Shown here: one piece after another, positions 7,625-16,513 of the stretch
How the letters are laid out: every line of letters begins with the position of its first letter
Position numbering within the stretch: position 1 is the stretch's first letter
Assembly (NCBI GenBank): GCA_026391675.1
Contig: JAPLDQ010000012.1
Span: 1 to 64,000, forward strand
Origin: Bacteroidota bacterium
GTDB lineage: Bacteria > Bacteroidota > Bacteroidia > Bacteroidales > JACABE01
Direction: 5' to 3'
DNA: 64,000 nucleotides
The notes under the pieces: model-generated
Seen by the model: only the letters and a program-made list of their open reading frames with translations
Databases searched by the model: none
What the model was told of the DNA's origin: nothing
Program-made: the position numbers and the translations under genes

Positions 7625-9985
7625 TTATTTTGTTGAGATTTTCTCGGCATTTCCCAGTGTTTGTAAACTGAATTCTACCTTAATATTTTCATTGTCATTG
7701 ATTTGAGTATCAAACAAAATCTGATGAGTTGCCTTATCAATTTCAGGAATTGAATTCAGCGTAAATGTATTGATCTGCTTCCCTTTATCATCATATATTC
7801 TTAACAGCTTTGTTCCATTGCAAATAAGGGTTTGTCCAGCTTTCAGTTCAATCGGAACAGCTAATTCCAGATAATTATCAATCTGGATTTTAGTATTGCT
7901 GATATTCCCGCTTTCGCCTTTTACAAAAATCTTAAACTGCAATGCCTGTTTATTGTCCTTTTGTTCATACTTCCAGACAGAATGTGTTGGTTCTCCGGGT
8001 TGCTTCTCCTCTTTTTCGTGAATGAAAGTTTCTGAATAATTGTATTGATACAGTTTCCATTCTCCATCTTTAAGCATTTCAAGATGAAAATCTTTTTTAG
8101 GATTTTTCATGCGTTCTCTTTGTTCTGCAGAAAAAGCATTTCCTAAGCGGGCAGTTTCCCATTCTTTTATCAAATCGAGCAATGCCAGTCCATCAGGATT
8201 TTCTTCTATAGCCGACTGGCTGCTGCACATGGCAAAACCTGCATCATAAGCAGCAGCCTTGGCCAGCATCCATTCCATTTCACTTTTGGTAGTATTTTTA
8301 GTAAGCAGATACCAGCCCAGCATATGAGGCATAAAATTCCGGTCGAAAAGTAATTGATTATTGATTCTGTATTCCTGCATACTTTCTTTAAAACCACCGT
8401 ACCAGGGTTCTCCCCAGTTGCAGAATGTATTGATATGCCAGTAAAAGCATTTGGAAATACTTGTTCCGTTCAGAACGGTATGATTCAGATTTTTATAAAA
8501 ATCCCAGGCAAACAAATTAACGGCATAATCGCCTTGTCCTGAAGCCAGACAACCTTCATATCCATCAAAATCAAGATGATCTATACCTGTTTCATTGAAT
8601 AATTTTGCAAGGTTTTTAGCTATTTCCCTTTGCAAATCCAGATTTGGGAAAAACACTTCGTAAGCATGATCGTAAAGTTTACCTAAAGTATCATTTAAAT
8701 GATGAGCAGCAACTTTAGTACTAAATGCACCTCTCTGACATTCCTGCAAAATAAAAGGAGGAGTTTTGGTAACACTTTTATATCGGATTATTTCATTGCC
8801 TATTTTAACGGAATGCAAAAAATTAAACGTTTCATTATCGAAATATTCAGCAGTGGAAACAGGAATTGAAGTTGTGGTTTCATCTATATTGGCTGTCAGC
8901 AAACCAAAACCAGTTAAAGCAAGTCTGAAATCAGGATGAGGACTTACGTAAGCATCATTGGTGTTTATAAAATTAGTCAGGGTATGAACGCCCAGGTGTA
9001 AGCCGGCAGCTTTTGCCTTGTCAGCACATATTTTCAGTCCTTTCTTACCATGAGGAAACCTTGTAGTGTCTAGATCATAATGGCCCCAGTTATTGAAAGG
9101 TCCGATATGATACAATGAAATTAATCCTGCTCTTTTGGTATAGCTGAGCATTTTATCAATATTGGCTTCAGTATAATCAGCTATCAGATAGGAATGTCCG
9201 CGGCGAAATGCCTTATGTGTCCATACTCCGTTAATTATCGGGTGTGGCAAGCCTTCTGCCAGTTCTATTTTCTCAATCCAGTCGAGCGTTAAGGGTTCAT
9301 CACAACTGAACAAAGCGATTTTGCTTCCGACCACATTGTCTCCTTTTATTGGTATAATGGGTGTATTTTTGTTTTTACCATCCCAGGTATCAACAAAACG
9401 TTGAATTTCCCGGTTAATGGAATATGCCTGTATGCTGCTGCCCCATTTCTGCGATAGTGCTGCCTGTCCTCTGCTGAATGTTGTTCCTTCTTTAGAATAA
9501 TCTCCACCATCAGTTTTTACATTCAAAACCTGTAAGCCTACAGCCACTTTTTCATCTCTAACAATGCCGATAATTTCACCTATGTTTTTAGAAATCAATA
9601 AAGGTATTGGCCCCCAGACTACTGCTTCAATTTTAGCAGACGGTTCAGCTTTAACTATTTCAAGTGTAAGATGCGAATTTTTGATAACTACCTTAATATC
9701 AATATTTACAGCAACTGAATTATAATTCAAAGAAATTATATTTGTTTTTTTATTGAATTGCAGCGATGAAGGCAGATAGCGATGGGTTTGAGAAATCAGG
9801 CTGAGTAATGGTGAGATTGTATCTTTTGATAAATAATTCTGTTGTGTTTTAATATTAGTGATTTCTGTGAAATATCCTTTATTATCAAGGCTGATTTTTA
9901 AATCTCCGGCTTTGAAGATATTCTGGGAAACTGAAAAAAGGCTGATAGTTAAAAGGAATAATAAGAGTAATGAAAGCTTTTTCAT
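7625..9985 (-). CDS. Secreted glycoside hydrolase-like TIM-barrel protein
   Basis: 786 residues with a signal peptide (1-20). An N-terminal beta-rich region (about 25-240) precedes a probable TIM barrel: LISLYHIGPFNNWGHYDLD, then LHLGVHTLTNF, then a strand ending HLDFDGYEG, whose Asp residues sit where clan GH-D enzymes (GH27/31/36) carry the nucleophile. A small beta insertion (KIGNEIIRYKS, about residues 390-420) interrupts the barrel, and a C-terminal beta domain follows. I do not recognise the exact CAZy family. The neighbouring galactoside and xylose genes fit a polysaccharide-degrading role, but that is context only. Confidence 0.55.
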   Translation of the reverse strand: MKKLSLLLLFLLTISLFSVSQNIFKAGDLKISLDNKGYFTEITNIKTQQNYLSKDTISPLLSLISQTHRYLPSSLQFNKKTNIISLNYNSVAVNIDIKVVIKNSHLTLEIVKAEPSAKIEAVVWGPIPLLISKNIGEIIGIVRDEKVAVGLQVLNVKTDGGDYSKEGTTFSRGQAALSQKWGSSIQAYSINREIQRFVDTWDGKNKNTPIIPIKGDNVVGSKIALFSCDEPLTLDWIEKIELAEGLPHPIINGVWTHKAFRRGHSYLIADYTEANIDKMLSYTKRAGLISLYHIGPFNNWGHYDLDTTRFPHGKKGLKICADKAKAAGLHLGVHTLTNFINTNDAYVSPHPDFRLALTGFGLLTANIDETTTSIPVSTAEYFDNETFNFLHSVKIGNEIIRYKSVTKTPPFILQECQRGAFSTKVAAHHLNDTLGKLYDHAYEVFFPNLDLQREIAKNLAKLFNETGIDHLDFDGYEGCLASGQGDYAVNLFAWDFYKNLNHTVLNGTSISKCFYWHINTFCNWGEPWYGGFKESMQEYRINNQLLFDRNFMPHMLGWYLLTKNTTKSEMEWMLAKAAAYDAGFAMCSSQSAIEENPDGLALLDLIKEWETARLGNAFSAEQRERMKNPKKDFHLEMLKDGEWKLYQYNYSETFIHEKEEKQPGEPTHSVWKYEQKDNKQALQFKIFVKGESGNISNTKIQIDNYLELAVPIELKAGQTLICNGTKLLRIYDDKGKQINTFTLNSIPEIDKATHQILFDTQINDNENIKVEFSLQTLGNAEKISTK

Positions 9986-10057
9986 TTATAATAGATTTAA
10001 GTAATTAAAACATTGTTATAAAATTTTCTATTTTCAGAATATTTCTATTTTCGTGTT

Positions 10058-10092
10058 TCAACCCGTCGGGTACTTCGTACCCGACGGGTTGA
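10058..10092. repeat. Hairpin repeat, CCCGTCGGGT type
   Basis: A perfect inverted repeat: TCAACCCGTCGGGTAC (10058-10073), TTC loop, GTACCCGACGGGTTGA (10077-10092). It lies between two genes, has no T-run on either side, and has the same design as the hairpins near 14.1-14.8, 20.5 and 42.8 kb, so I read it as a REP-like element rather than a terminator. Confidence 0.7.
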
Positions 10093-10116
10093 TTAACTTC
10101 ATATCCAAAAATTTTA

Positions 10117-10449
10117 TTATTCTTTTCTTAGTTTTTTATTATCCAGGTGGCGGTTTGCATCTCTCAGGTTTTTTTTCTCCAGATTTTTCTGCAATGCATC
10201 CGTTAAATCCACGCCAGTTTGATTAGCGATACAAATCAACACAAACAGTACATCAGCCAGCTCATCTGCAAGATTCTTATCATTATCTGAAGACTTAAAT
10301 GATTGCTCTCCGTATTGGCGGGCAATGATACGTGCCACCTCTCCTACTTCTTCAGTAAGCAGAGCCATATTGGTCAACTCGTTAAAATAGCGGACACCTG
10401 TAGTATTTATCCATTTATCAATGATATCCTGTGCCTCTTGTATGGTCAT
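10117..10449 (-). CDS. MazG-like nucleotide pyrophosphohydrolase
   Basis: 110 residues, the usual length of single-domain MazG-like NTP pyrophosphatases. The all-alpha metal-binding pattern is present: EEVGEVA at about 32-38 and ADELADVLFVL at about 61-71, giving the E-x-x-E and E-x-x-D ligands for magnesium. Such enzymes hydrolyse non-canonical or excess nucleoside triphosphates to the monophosphate and pyrophosphate in the cytoplasm. It starts 11 bp after the IPExxxVDY gene and is probably cotranscribed with it. Confidence 0.85.
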   Translation of the reverse strand: MTIQEAQDIIDKWINTTGVRYFNELTNMALLTEEVGEVARIIARQYGEQSFKSSDNDKNLADELADVLFVLICIANQTGVDLTDALQKNLEKKNLRDANRHLDNKKLRKE

Positions 10450-10460
10450 GTGAAGGGTAT

Positions 10461-10982
10461 TTAAAAAAATTTGGTTCTGGCTGAACTGATTTTACTTTTT
10501 GCTATTAGTTCCTTTTCTCTTTCAATCCTTTCTATTTCAGTAATATGCAGTTCAATATCCGTCATCAGATTATCAATTTCAGTTTTGTTAAAATTCAGTT
10601 CTTCTGTAATTGCCAAAACGTTTGGTATTTTCTTAATTTGTTTGATAAGTGATTTTAAATTAATATTATGGCTGCTGCCAACTGAAAAAAGGAAATAATC
10701 TATTTCTTTCATTTCATTAAACATAATACCATCAATACTTCTGTTTGAAATAAAATAGAAACAAGTATAATTTTCAGTATCATTGAAATAATAAAAAGGA
10801 AAACCCAGAGTTGTTTCAGTATTTTTCTGAAGAACCTTAAGGTCATCAAAACGGATAAAATTGAAATTTGCAATTTTATTCAAAAAATGAACTATTCTGT
10901 AATCGTGTAAATGACATGCGATTCCAATAACAGAAAAATCATTTTCATATGCAGCCGATATGTTTGCCTTTTTTGTTGCCAT
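10461..10982 (-). CDS. IPExxxVDY family protein
   Basis: 173 residues. The N-terminal half (FSVIGIACHLHDYRIVHFLNK) and the central stretch FNEMKEIDYFLF match the layout of the IPExxxVDY family, with F-N-E in place of I-P-E and I-D-Y in place of V-D-Y. The family is small, cytoplasmic, confined to Bacteroidota and of unknown function. The C-terminal 45 residues are charged and probably helical (DIELHITEIERIEREKELIAK). It lies immediately upstream of the MazG-like gene. No catalytic motif is visible. Confidence 0.72.
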   Translation of the reverse strand: MATKKANISAAYENDFSVIGIACHLHDYRIVHFLNKIANFNFIRFDDLKVLQKNTETTLGFPFYYFNDTENYTCFYFISNRSIDGIMFNEMKEIDYFLFSVGSSHNINLKSLIKQIKKIPNVLAITEELNFNKTEIDNLMTDIELHITEIERIEREKELIAKSKISSARTKFF

Positions 10983-11033
10983 ATAGAATAATTCAAAAAG
11001 TAAAAATAATAAATTATCAGATAATAAATAAAA

Positions 11034-12686
11034 TTATTTCTTCCAGAGTTTTTCAATTTCCTCCAGCGTTTTACCTTTTGTTTCGGGAACTAATTTCCAG
11101 ATAAATAAACTGGCTAAAATACCCATAATTCCGTAAATCCAGTATGCAAATCCGTGATGAAAAACAGTTGTCAGCCAGTTGTTATCATTCATCATCGGAA
11201 ATGTCCAGGTAATCAATAAATTGGCAATCCATTGGGCAGCAACTGCAATAGACATGGCTCCTCTGATACTGTTAGGGAATATTTCCGAAAGCAACACCCA
11301 GGTAACAGGTCCCCAGCTCATTGCAAAACCGGCTGTATATATCAGCATAAATACCAAAGCAATCAATCCCTGACTTTGCAGATAAAAACTGAATCCAAGT
11401 GCAAACATGCTCAAACCCATGCATAAAGCTCCGATTATCATTAATGGTTTTCTTCCGAATTTATCAACTGTAAATATTGCCAGCACCGTAAATACAAGAT
11501 TTATCAGACCGACAATAATAGTCTGTAAAAGTGAAGTGTCAGTACTGGAACCCATATTCCTGAAGATATTACCGGCATAATAAAGCACCACATTTATGCC
11601 TACAAATTGTTGAAATACACTCAGTAATATCCCTATAAAAATTACAAAAAAGCCATACGAAAGCCATGGAACCTTGGTTTCGTGCAATGAATCTTTAATT
11701 TCTTTAAGAATGATATCTGCACTTTCTTTACCTGAAATTCTTTTCAGAACTTTTAAGGCTTCTTCATCCTTGTTTTTCATAACCAGATATCTTGGTGTTT
11801 CCGGTACAAAAATCAATAAAATAAGGAAAATAGCAGCTGGAATCACACCGGAGAAAAACATCCAGCGCCATCCTTCTGTTACCAGCCATTGGCTGTCACC
11901 GCTGCGGGCAATAAACCAGTTTACAAAATAGATCACCAGCATTCCGAAGATAATGGCAAACTGATTCCATGAAACCAGTTTACCCCTGATTTTGGCAGGA
12001 GCAATTTCGGCAATATACAATGGTGACAGCATAGAGGCGAGCCCTACTCCTATTCCGCCGATAATACGATAAACTACAAATGAATAAACATCCAATGTGC
12101 CGAAAACATTAAATGCTTCGGGATGCCAAGCACCAATTGCCGATAATGTAAATGCTACAGCAGAAATAACCAGACCTTTCTTACGGCCTATTGATTTTGA
12201 TACAAAGCCTGATAAAGCACCTCCAATGATACAACCAATCAAAGCACTTGCCACAACAAATCCTTTAACTGCATCCATCATATCTTTGAGCGCATCAGTA
12301 TTCGTAGAAATTGTTTTACTGAAATAAGTTACAACCCAAACTGTAAGTATAATTATTAAAATTCCGCTTACAACACTCCCTTTTTTCACACCTAACAATC
12401 TGATAATCTGACCTGAAACAATAATTAATACCAGATAAAAAACGATTACTACTATTAATTTATACTGACTAATCATTTGCATTGCATAGGTCAGATTATT
12501 GGGGTCGAGCATCTTAACAATATAAAAGTCTACCAGCGATTTCTCAGCACCATTTACAACTGCTGTATCATATCCAAATAATAAACCACCTAAAGTTGCC
12601 ACCAAAGTTAAAAGCATAATATATAAAGGATTCCCTTTATTCTGCAATGCATTATTTGCTGTTGTTGAAGTATTTATAAAAGCCAT
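11034..12686 (-). CDS. xylE: Sugar porter of the major facilitator superfamily, probable D-xylose:H+ symporter
   Basis: 550 residues, about 60 longer than E. coli XylE. Sugar-porter motifs are present: GGLLFGYDTAVVNG in TM1, GRKKG after TM2, PLYIAEIAPAKIRG, QQFVGINVVLYY in TM7, and the C-terminal PETKGKTLEEIE. Between TM1 and the usual TM2 lies an extra segment (about 60-140) with two strong hydrophobic stretches (76-92 and 102-122), suggesting 14 rather than 12 helices. The gene is 12 bp downstream of xylA, which fixes xylose as the likely substrate. Confidence 0.85.
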   Translation of the reverse strand: MAFINTSTTANNALQNKGNPLYIMLLTLVATLGGLLFGYDTAVVNGAEKSLVDFYIVKMLDPNNLTYAMQMISQYKLIVVIVFYLVLIIVSGQIIRLLGVKKGSVVSGILIIILTVWVVTYFSKTISTNTDALKDMMDAVKGFVVASALIGCIIGGALSGFVSKSIGRKKGLVISAVAFTLSAIGAWHPEAFNVFGTLDVYSFVVYRIIGGIGVGLASMLSPLYIAEIAPAKIRGKLVSWNQFAIIFGMLVIYFVNWFIARSGDSQWLVTEGWRWMFFSGVIPAAIFLILLIFVPETPRYLVMKNKDEEALKVLKRISGKESADIILKEIKDSLHETKVPWLSYGFFVIFIGILLSVFQQFVGINVVLYYAGNIFRNMGSSTDTSLLQTIIVGLINLVFTVLAIFTVDKFGRKPLMIIGALCMGLSMFALGFSFYLQSQGLIALVFMLIYTAGFAMSWGPVTWVLLSEIFPNSIRGAMSIAVAAQWIANLLITWTFPMMNDNNWLTTVFHHGFAYWIYGIMGILASLFIWKLVPETKGKTLEEIEKLWKK

Positions 12687-12698
12687 ATCATTAATGTA

Positions 12699-14027
12699 TT
12701 AAATATAGAGGTTGATTAACTGTTCGAACATTTCCTGCTTACCGCTTCTCATTTCAGGTTCACCATTTTCGATTGCATAAGTTCTTAAATCTTCCAGGAT
12801 TAATTTGCCTTGTTCAAAATCTAATCCTTTACCGCTGTCATAACTTGCGTAACGTTCCTTTTTCCATATCAGCAGATCTGAATTGGTAATGATTTCATTT
12901 GCAATAATTAATGCTCTTGCAAATACATCCATAGCAGAAATATGGGCAATAAACAAATCTTCAGGATCGGTGGAATTTCTTCTGATTTTGGCATCAAAAT
13001 TTATACCGCCATTGGTAAAACCACCGGCATTGATAATTACAAGCATGGCTTCAACGGTTTCATAAATATTCAGGACAAACTGGTCGGTATCCCAGCCGTT
13101 CTGGTAATCCCCTCGGTTGGCATCGATGCTGCCCAATAAACCGGCATCAGCAGCAGCTTGCAGTTCATGCTGAAAAGTATGTCCCGCCAGTGTTGCATGA
13201 TTCACTTCAATATTAAGTTTAAAATCCTTATCCAGTCCATAATAACGCAAAAATCCAATCACAGTTTCCGTATCAAAATCATACTGATGCTTGGTAGGTT
13301 CCATGGGTTTGGGTTCGATCAGGAAAGTGCCTTTGAATCCCTGTTTGCGTGCATAATCACGGGCCATGGTGAGGAAACGGCCCAAATGTTCCTTTTCGCG
13401 TTTCATATCGGTGTTTAACAACGACATATAACCTTCCCTTCCGCCCCAGAATACATAATTCTGTCCGCCAAGTGCAATGGTTGCATCAATGGCATTTTTA
13501 ACCTGGGTTCCGGCATGACTCAATACATGAAAATCGGGATTGGTAGAAGCGCCGTTCATATACCTCGGATTGGAGAAAACATTGGCAGTTCCCCATAACA
13601 GCTTAATACCGGATGCAGCTTGCTTTTGTTTGGCATATTCCACCATTGTCATCAGCCGTTTTTCTGATTCAATAATGGTTTCGGCTTCTTCAACCAGATC
13701 AAAATCATGAAAGCAGTAAAAGGGAACACCCAGTTTACTGATAAACTCAAAGGCAAAATCCATTTTGGCTTTAGCTTTGATAATCGGGTCTTTGGTATCA
13801 GCCCATGGGTAAATTTTGGTTCCGGGACCAAATGGATCGGCACCAGTTCCACAGAAACTATGCCAGTAGGCTATTGCAAAACGCAGGTATTCTTTCATGG
13901 TTTTGCCGCCAATCAGCTGATTTTCGTTATACCATTTATAAGTTAAAGGGTTTTGTGAAGTTCTGCCTTCAAATTTAATTTTTCCAATTCCTTTGAAGAA
14001 TTCGATGTCTCCTGTATGATATTCCAT
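12699..14027 (-). CDS. xylA: Xylose isomerase
   Basis: 442 residues, typical of the long (class II) xylose isomerases. It interconverts D-xylose and D-xylulose in the cytoplasm using two divalent metals. Recognisable blocks are [17 protein letters not shown] (catalytic His), [26 protein letters not shown] (metal Glu and Lys), [16 protein letters not shown] and [19 protein letters not shown]. The chain looks complete. It is the first gene of a xylA-xylE unit; the xylulokinase gene lies upstream on the same strand but is separated from it by an 800-bp transposase insertion. Confidence 0.97.
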   Translation of the reverse strand: MEYHTGDIEFFKGIGKIKFEGRTSQNPLTYKWYNENQLIGGKTMKEYLRFAIAYWHSFCGTGADPFGPGTKIYPWADTKDPIIKAKAKMDFAFEFISKLGVPFYCFHDFDLVEEAETIIESEKRLMTMVEYAKQKQAASGIKLLWGTANVFSNPRYMNGASTNPDFHVLSHAGTQVKNAIDATIALGGQNYVFWGGREGYMSLLNTDMKREKEHLGRFLTMARDYARKQGFKGTFLIEPKPMEPTKHQYDFDTETVIGFLRYYGLDKDFKLNIEVNHATLAGHTFQHELQAAADAGLLGSIDANRGDYQNGWDTDQFVLNIYETVEAMLVIINAGGFTNGGINFDAKIRRNSTDPEDLFIAHISAMDVFARALIIANEIITNSDLLIWKKERYASYDSGKGLDFEQGKLILEDLRTYAIENGEPEMRSGKQEMFEQLINLYI

Positions 14028-14072
14028 AATATTTGTTGATTTTATTATTTATTCTATTTTTTTAAATTACCG

Positions 14073-14105
14073 AAACCTTCCAGGTTTTAAAAACCTGGAA
14101 GGTTT
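14073..14105. repeat. Hairpin repeat, CCTTCCAGG type, between xylA and the RAYT gene
   Basis: Perfect palindrome: AAACCTTCCAGGTTTT (14073-14088), one-base loop, AAAACCTGGAAGGTTT (14090-14105). It lies just beyond the 3' end of the transposase gene and 46 bp upstream of the xylA start. The same core appears inside the transposase gene and at 20497-20527. Confidence 0.85.
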
Positions 14106-14122
14106 AAGCTAAATATAATATT

Positions 14123-14773
14123 TTATATTTCTAAAAATTTCTCAATTTCAATTATTTCTATTTTTTGATTATGAACTGCTTTAAAATTAGCAATATCATC
14201 AAACCAAGCAATAATAGTTTCGCGTTCCAATTTAGTTGGCTTAATTGATATACAGCTTAAATAACTACTCCATGCATATTCCATGGGATGGGTACAAAAT
14301 CCATGATGAACAGGATTATTGTGTATATATAATAATACTTGTTTTAAATAATTTTCATTATTAATCAATTTCCTTTTAAAGTTTTTCTCAAATAAACTGC
14401 CATGACGATTGTACCTCTTGTTGAATGCTTTGGTATATGCATTAAATAAATTGGAAAAATGCTGATGGATTGGTTTAAAACCTTCCAGGTTTTGAAAACC
14501 TGGAAGGTTTTTTTGAGTATTCAAAACCCTTGAAGGGCTTCCGCTATCAATATTTATATGGATTTCTCTTTCTTCCTTAATTCTTATCAGCAAATGAAAA
14601 TGATTAGGCATCAAAACCCAGGCAAAAGTATCTGCAAAAGAAGCAATGTATTTATCATATAATTTAAGAAAATACTCATAGTTATCAGTAACCTTAAATA
14701 AATCACAACTATTTATTCCTCTGTTATATATATGATAATATTGTCCGTCTTCAATTTTTTCGACTTCCTGCAT
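14123..14773 (-). CDS. REP-associated tyrosine transposase (RAYT, IS200-like Y1 family)
   Basis: 216 residues. GQYYHIYNRG at 10-19 and the metal-binding HFH at 58-60 within MPNHFHLLIRI mark a Y1 transposase; the C-terminal half (NAYTKAFNKRYNRHGSLFEKNF, then LLYIHNNPVHHG) is the usual RAYT helix carrying the catalytic Tyr. Such enzymes act on flanking hairpins, and here hairpins stand on both sides (14073-14105 and 14816-14848). Between the HxH block and the catalytic helix is an unusual segment, residues about 76-100, encoded largely by another hairpin at 14477-14511 that keeps the frame open. It sits between xylA and xylB, which would otherwise be neighbours. Confidence 0.88.
   Translation of the reverse strand: MQEVEKIEDGQYYHIYNRGINSCDLFKVTDNYEYFLKLYDKYIASFADTFAWVLMPNHFHLLIRIKEEREIHINIDSGSPSRVLNTQKNLPGFQNLEGFKPIHQHFSNLFNAYTKAFNKRYNRHGSLFEKNFKRKLINNENYLKQVLLYIHNNPVHHGFCTHPMEYAWSSYLSCISIKPTKLERETIIAWFDDIANFKAVHNQKIEIIEIEKFLEI
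14477..14511. repeat. Hairpin repeat inside the RAYT coding sequence
   Basis: Perfect palindrome: AAAACCTTCCAGGTTTT (14477-14493), G, AAAACCTGGAAGGTTTT (14495-14511). It is translated in frame as residues 88-99 (KNLPGFQNLEGF). Eleven bases further is a smaller palindrome, CCCTTGAAGGG (14527-14537), so the insertion may be composite. Confidence 0.85.
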
Positions 14774-14815
14774 TTTATTTTCTATTGCTGTTTTTTTATT
14801 ATTAATCTTTCTTTT

Positions 14816-14848
14816 AACCCTTCCTGGGTATAAAACCCTGGAAGGGTT
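14816..14848. repeat. Hairpin repeat at the upstream end of the RAYT gene
   Basis: AACCCTTCCTGGGT (14816-14829) and ACCCTGGAAGGGTT (14835-14848) pair with one mismatch around a 5-base loop. It lies between the RAYT start and the xylB stop codon (6 bp away) and forms the second boundary of the transposase unit. It could also help terminate xylB transcription, but there is no T-run. Confidence 0.75.
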
Positions 14849-14854
14849 GTGATT

Positions 14855-16345
14855 TTATAAATTATCTAACTGTATTTCCAAAACTTTTATCCATTTTTCC
14901 ATTGCATTTTTTGTTGCATTTAAATCTTTAGTTTCAGGTTTGCAAACATTGATTACATTTAAATTTTTAAAAGCAACCTTTTCATTTGCATAAATTCCGC
15001 ATCCGATACCTGCTCCTATAGCTGCACCTGCAGCTCCATCAGTATCATAGAGCTCAATAACAGAGCCTGTTGCATTTGCAAGCGTTTGCCTGAAAACCGG
15101 ACTTAAAAACAAATTGGCATTGCCCGCTTTTATGGTTGTGGTCTGAACTCCTGTGCTGTTTAATATCCGCATTCCGTAAGCAAAAGAAAAAGCAATTCCC
15201 TCAATGGCAGCACGTATCAATTCATTCTGCCCGTGAATATTAAAGTTTATATTATGCAATGATGCATCCACCATTTTATTTCCAAGCATTCTTTCGGAAC
15301 CGTTGCCTAAAGGAATAAATATCAATCCATCAGAACCTATAGCAGCTTTTTCGGCCATTTGATTCAGTTCATCATAGCTGTAGTTTCCGCCTAAGATTCG
15401 TTTAACCCATGAATACAATATGCCTGTACCATTGATACAGAGCATCACTCCATATCTGGGTTTGTTAACAGCATGATTTACATGTACAAAAGTATTTACT
15501 CTGGAAGCAGGGTCGAAAAGGATTTTATCATTAACGCCATAAACAACGCCTGAAGTGCCTGCGGTTGCTGCTACTTCTCCCGGATTAAGAACATTCAGCG
15601 ACAAAGCATTATTGGGTTGGTCTCCTGAGCGATAAGCAACCGGAATACCTTCCGGAATTCCCAATAAATCAGAAGCTGTCTTATTCACTTTTCCCTGTAT
15701 GCCCATAATAGGAACTAAATCCGGTATAAGTTCTTTATCAATACCATAATAATCCAGCAATGTTTCTGAAATTTTCTCCTTTTTGAAATTCCACAATATT
15801 CCTTCTGATAAACCTGCAGAGGTTGTTTTACATTCTCCGGTAAGCATCATGGCAATATAATCGCCGGGAAGCATCATTTTATATATTTTTTTGTAAATCT
15901 CAGCCTCGTTTTCCTTAACCCATTTCAGTTTGGAAGCAGTAAAATTTCCGGGTGAATTCAGCAATTCTTCCAGGCATTTTTCTTCGCCTATTTCTTCAAA
16001 TGCATTATTCCCATAAGGAACAGCCCGGCTATCGCACCAGATAATGGATGGTCGCAGCACTTTCAATGCTTTATCTACCAATACCAAGCCATGCATCTGA
16101 TAGGAAATCCCAATTGCGCTGATTTCACGAGCTTTTACACCAGGAATTGCAAGTATCATCTTCGTAACTTTCCCGATATATTCCCACCAGATTCCAGGGT
16201 CCTGTTCTGCCCAACCAGCCTGTGGTGCGTTAATCTTCATTTCAGTATCGGGATATTGCACTCTTGCAATACAATTTCCTGTTGCTGCATCTATCAATGA
16301 TGCTTTTATAGATGAACTTCCTACATCGTAACCAAGTAAGGTCAT
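14855..16345 (-). CDS. xylB: Xylulokinase
   Basis: 496 residues from the ATG at 16345; the frame is open 21 codons upstream, but family proteins begin with MxLLGxDxGTSS-like sequence, as here (MTLLGYDVGSSSIK). FGGY-kinase features: the phosphate-1 loop at the start, AEQDPGIWWE, WCDSRAVPYG, and SGDQPNNALSLNVLNPGE with the catalytic Asp. The ATP-binding half holds GTSGVVYG and DGAAGAAIGAG. It phosphorylates D-xylulose to D-xylulose 5-phosphate for the pentose phosphate pathway. It is upstream of xylA on the same strand, separated from it by the RAYT unit. Confidence 0.93.
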   Translation of the reverse strand: MTLLGYDVGSSSIKASLIDAATGNCIARVQYPDTEMKINAPQAGWAEQDPGIWWEYIGKVTKMILAIPGVKAREISAIGISYQMHGLVLVDKALKVLRPSIIWCDSRAVPYGNNAFEEIGEEKCLEELLNSPGNFTASKLKWVKENEAEIYKKIYKMMLPGDYIAMMLTGECKTTSAGLSEGILWNFKKEKISETLLDYYGIDKELIPDLVPIMGIQGKVNKTASDLLGIPEGIPVAYRSGDQPNNALSLNVLNPGEVAATAGTSGVVYGVNDKILFDPASRVNTFVHVNHAVNKPRYGVMLCINGTGILYSWVKRILGGNYSYDELNQMAEKAAIGSDGLIFIPLGNGSERMLGNKMVDASLHNINFNIHGQNELIRAAIEGIAFSFAYGMRILNSTGVQTTTIKAGNANLFLSPVFRQTLANATGSVIELYDTDGAAGAAIGAGIGCGIYANEKVAFKNLNVINVCKPETKDLNATKNAMEKWIKVLEIQLDNL

Positions 16346-16465
16346 AGTTTTTAAAATATAATTACCGGATATTGAAAACTGAGACTCAAAAGTAATAATA
16401 AAAAACAATCCGTTACTAAATTGATTTAGGAAAAATAAAATAATATTTCTTTATAGTAATGTTTC

Positions 16466-16495
16466 CTTGCTATAATGATGTTTTTTGTACATTTG
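16466..16495 (+). promoter_or_regulatory. Promoter of the GH63-like gene
   Basis: TTG at 16467-16469 and TACATTTG at 16488-16495 are separated by 18 bp, matching the Bacteroidota pattern TTG-N(18-21)-TAnnTTTG. The start codon follows 18 bp downstream, giving a very short leader. Confidence 0.65.
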
Positions 16496-16513
16496 ATGCT
16501 TTAAATTTAATTT

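Noticed and set aside
10058-10092. Rho-independent terminator for the MazG-like gene
   Set aside because: The stem is strong, but there is no T-run on either side, and the same design recurs in places where it cannot be a terminator, such as inside the RAYT gene.
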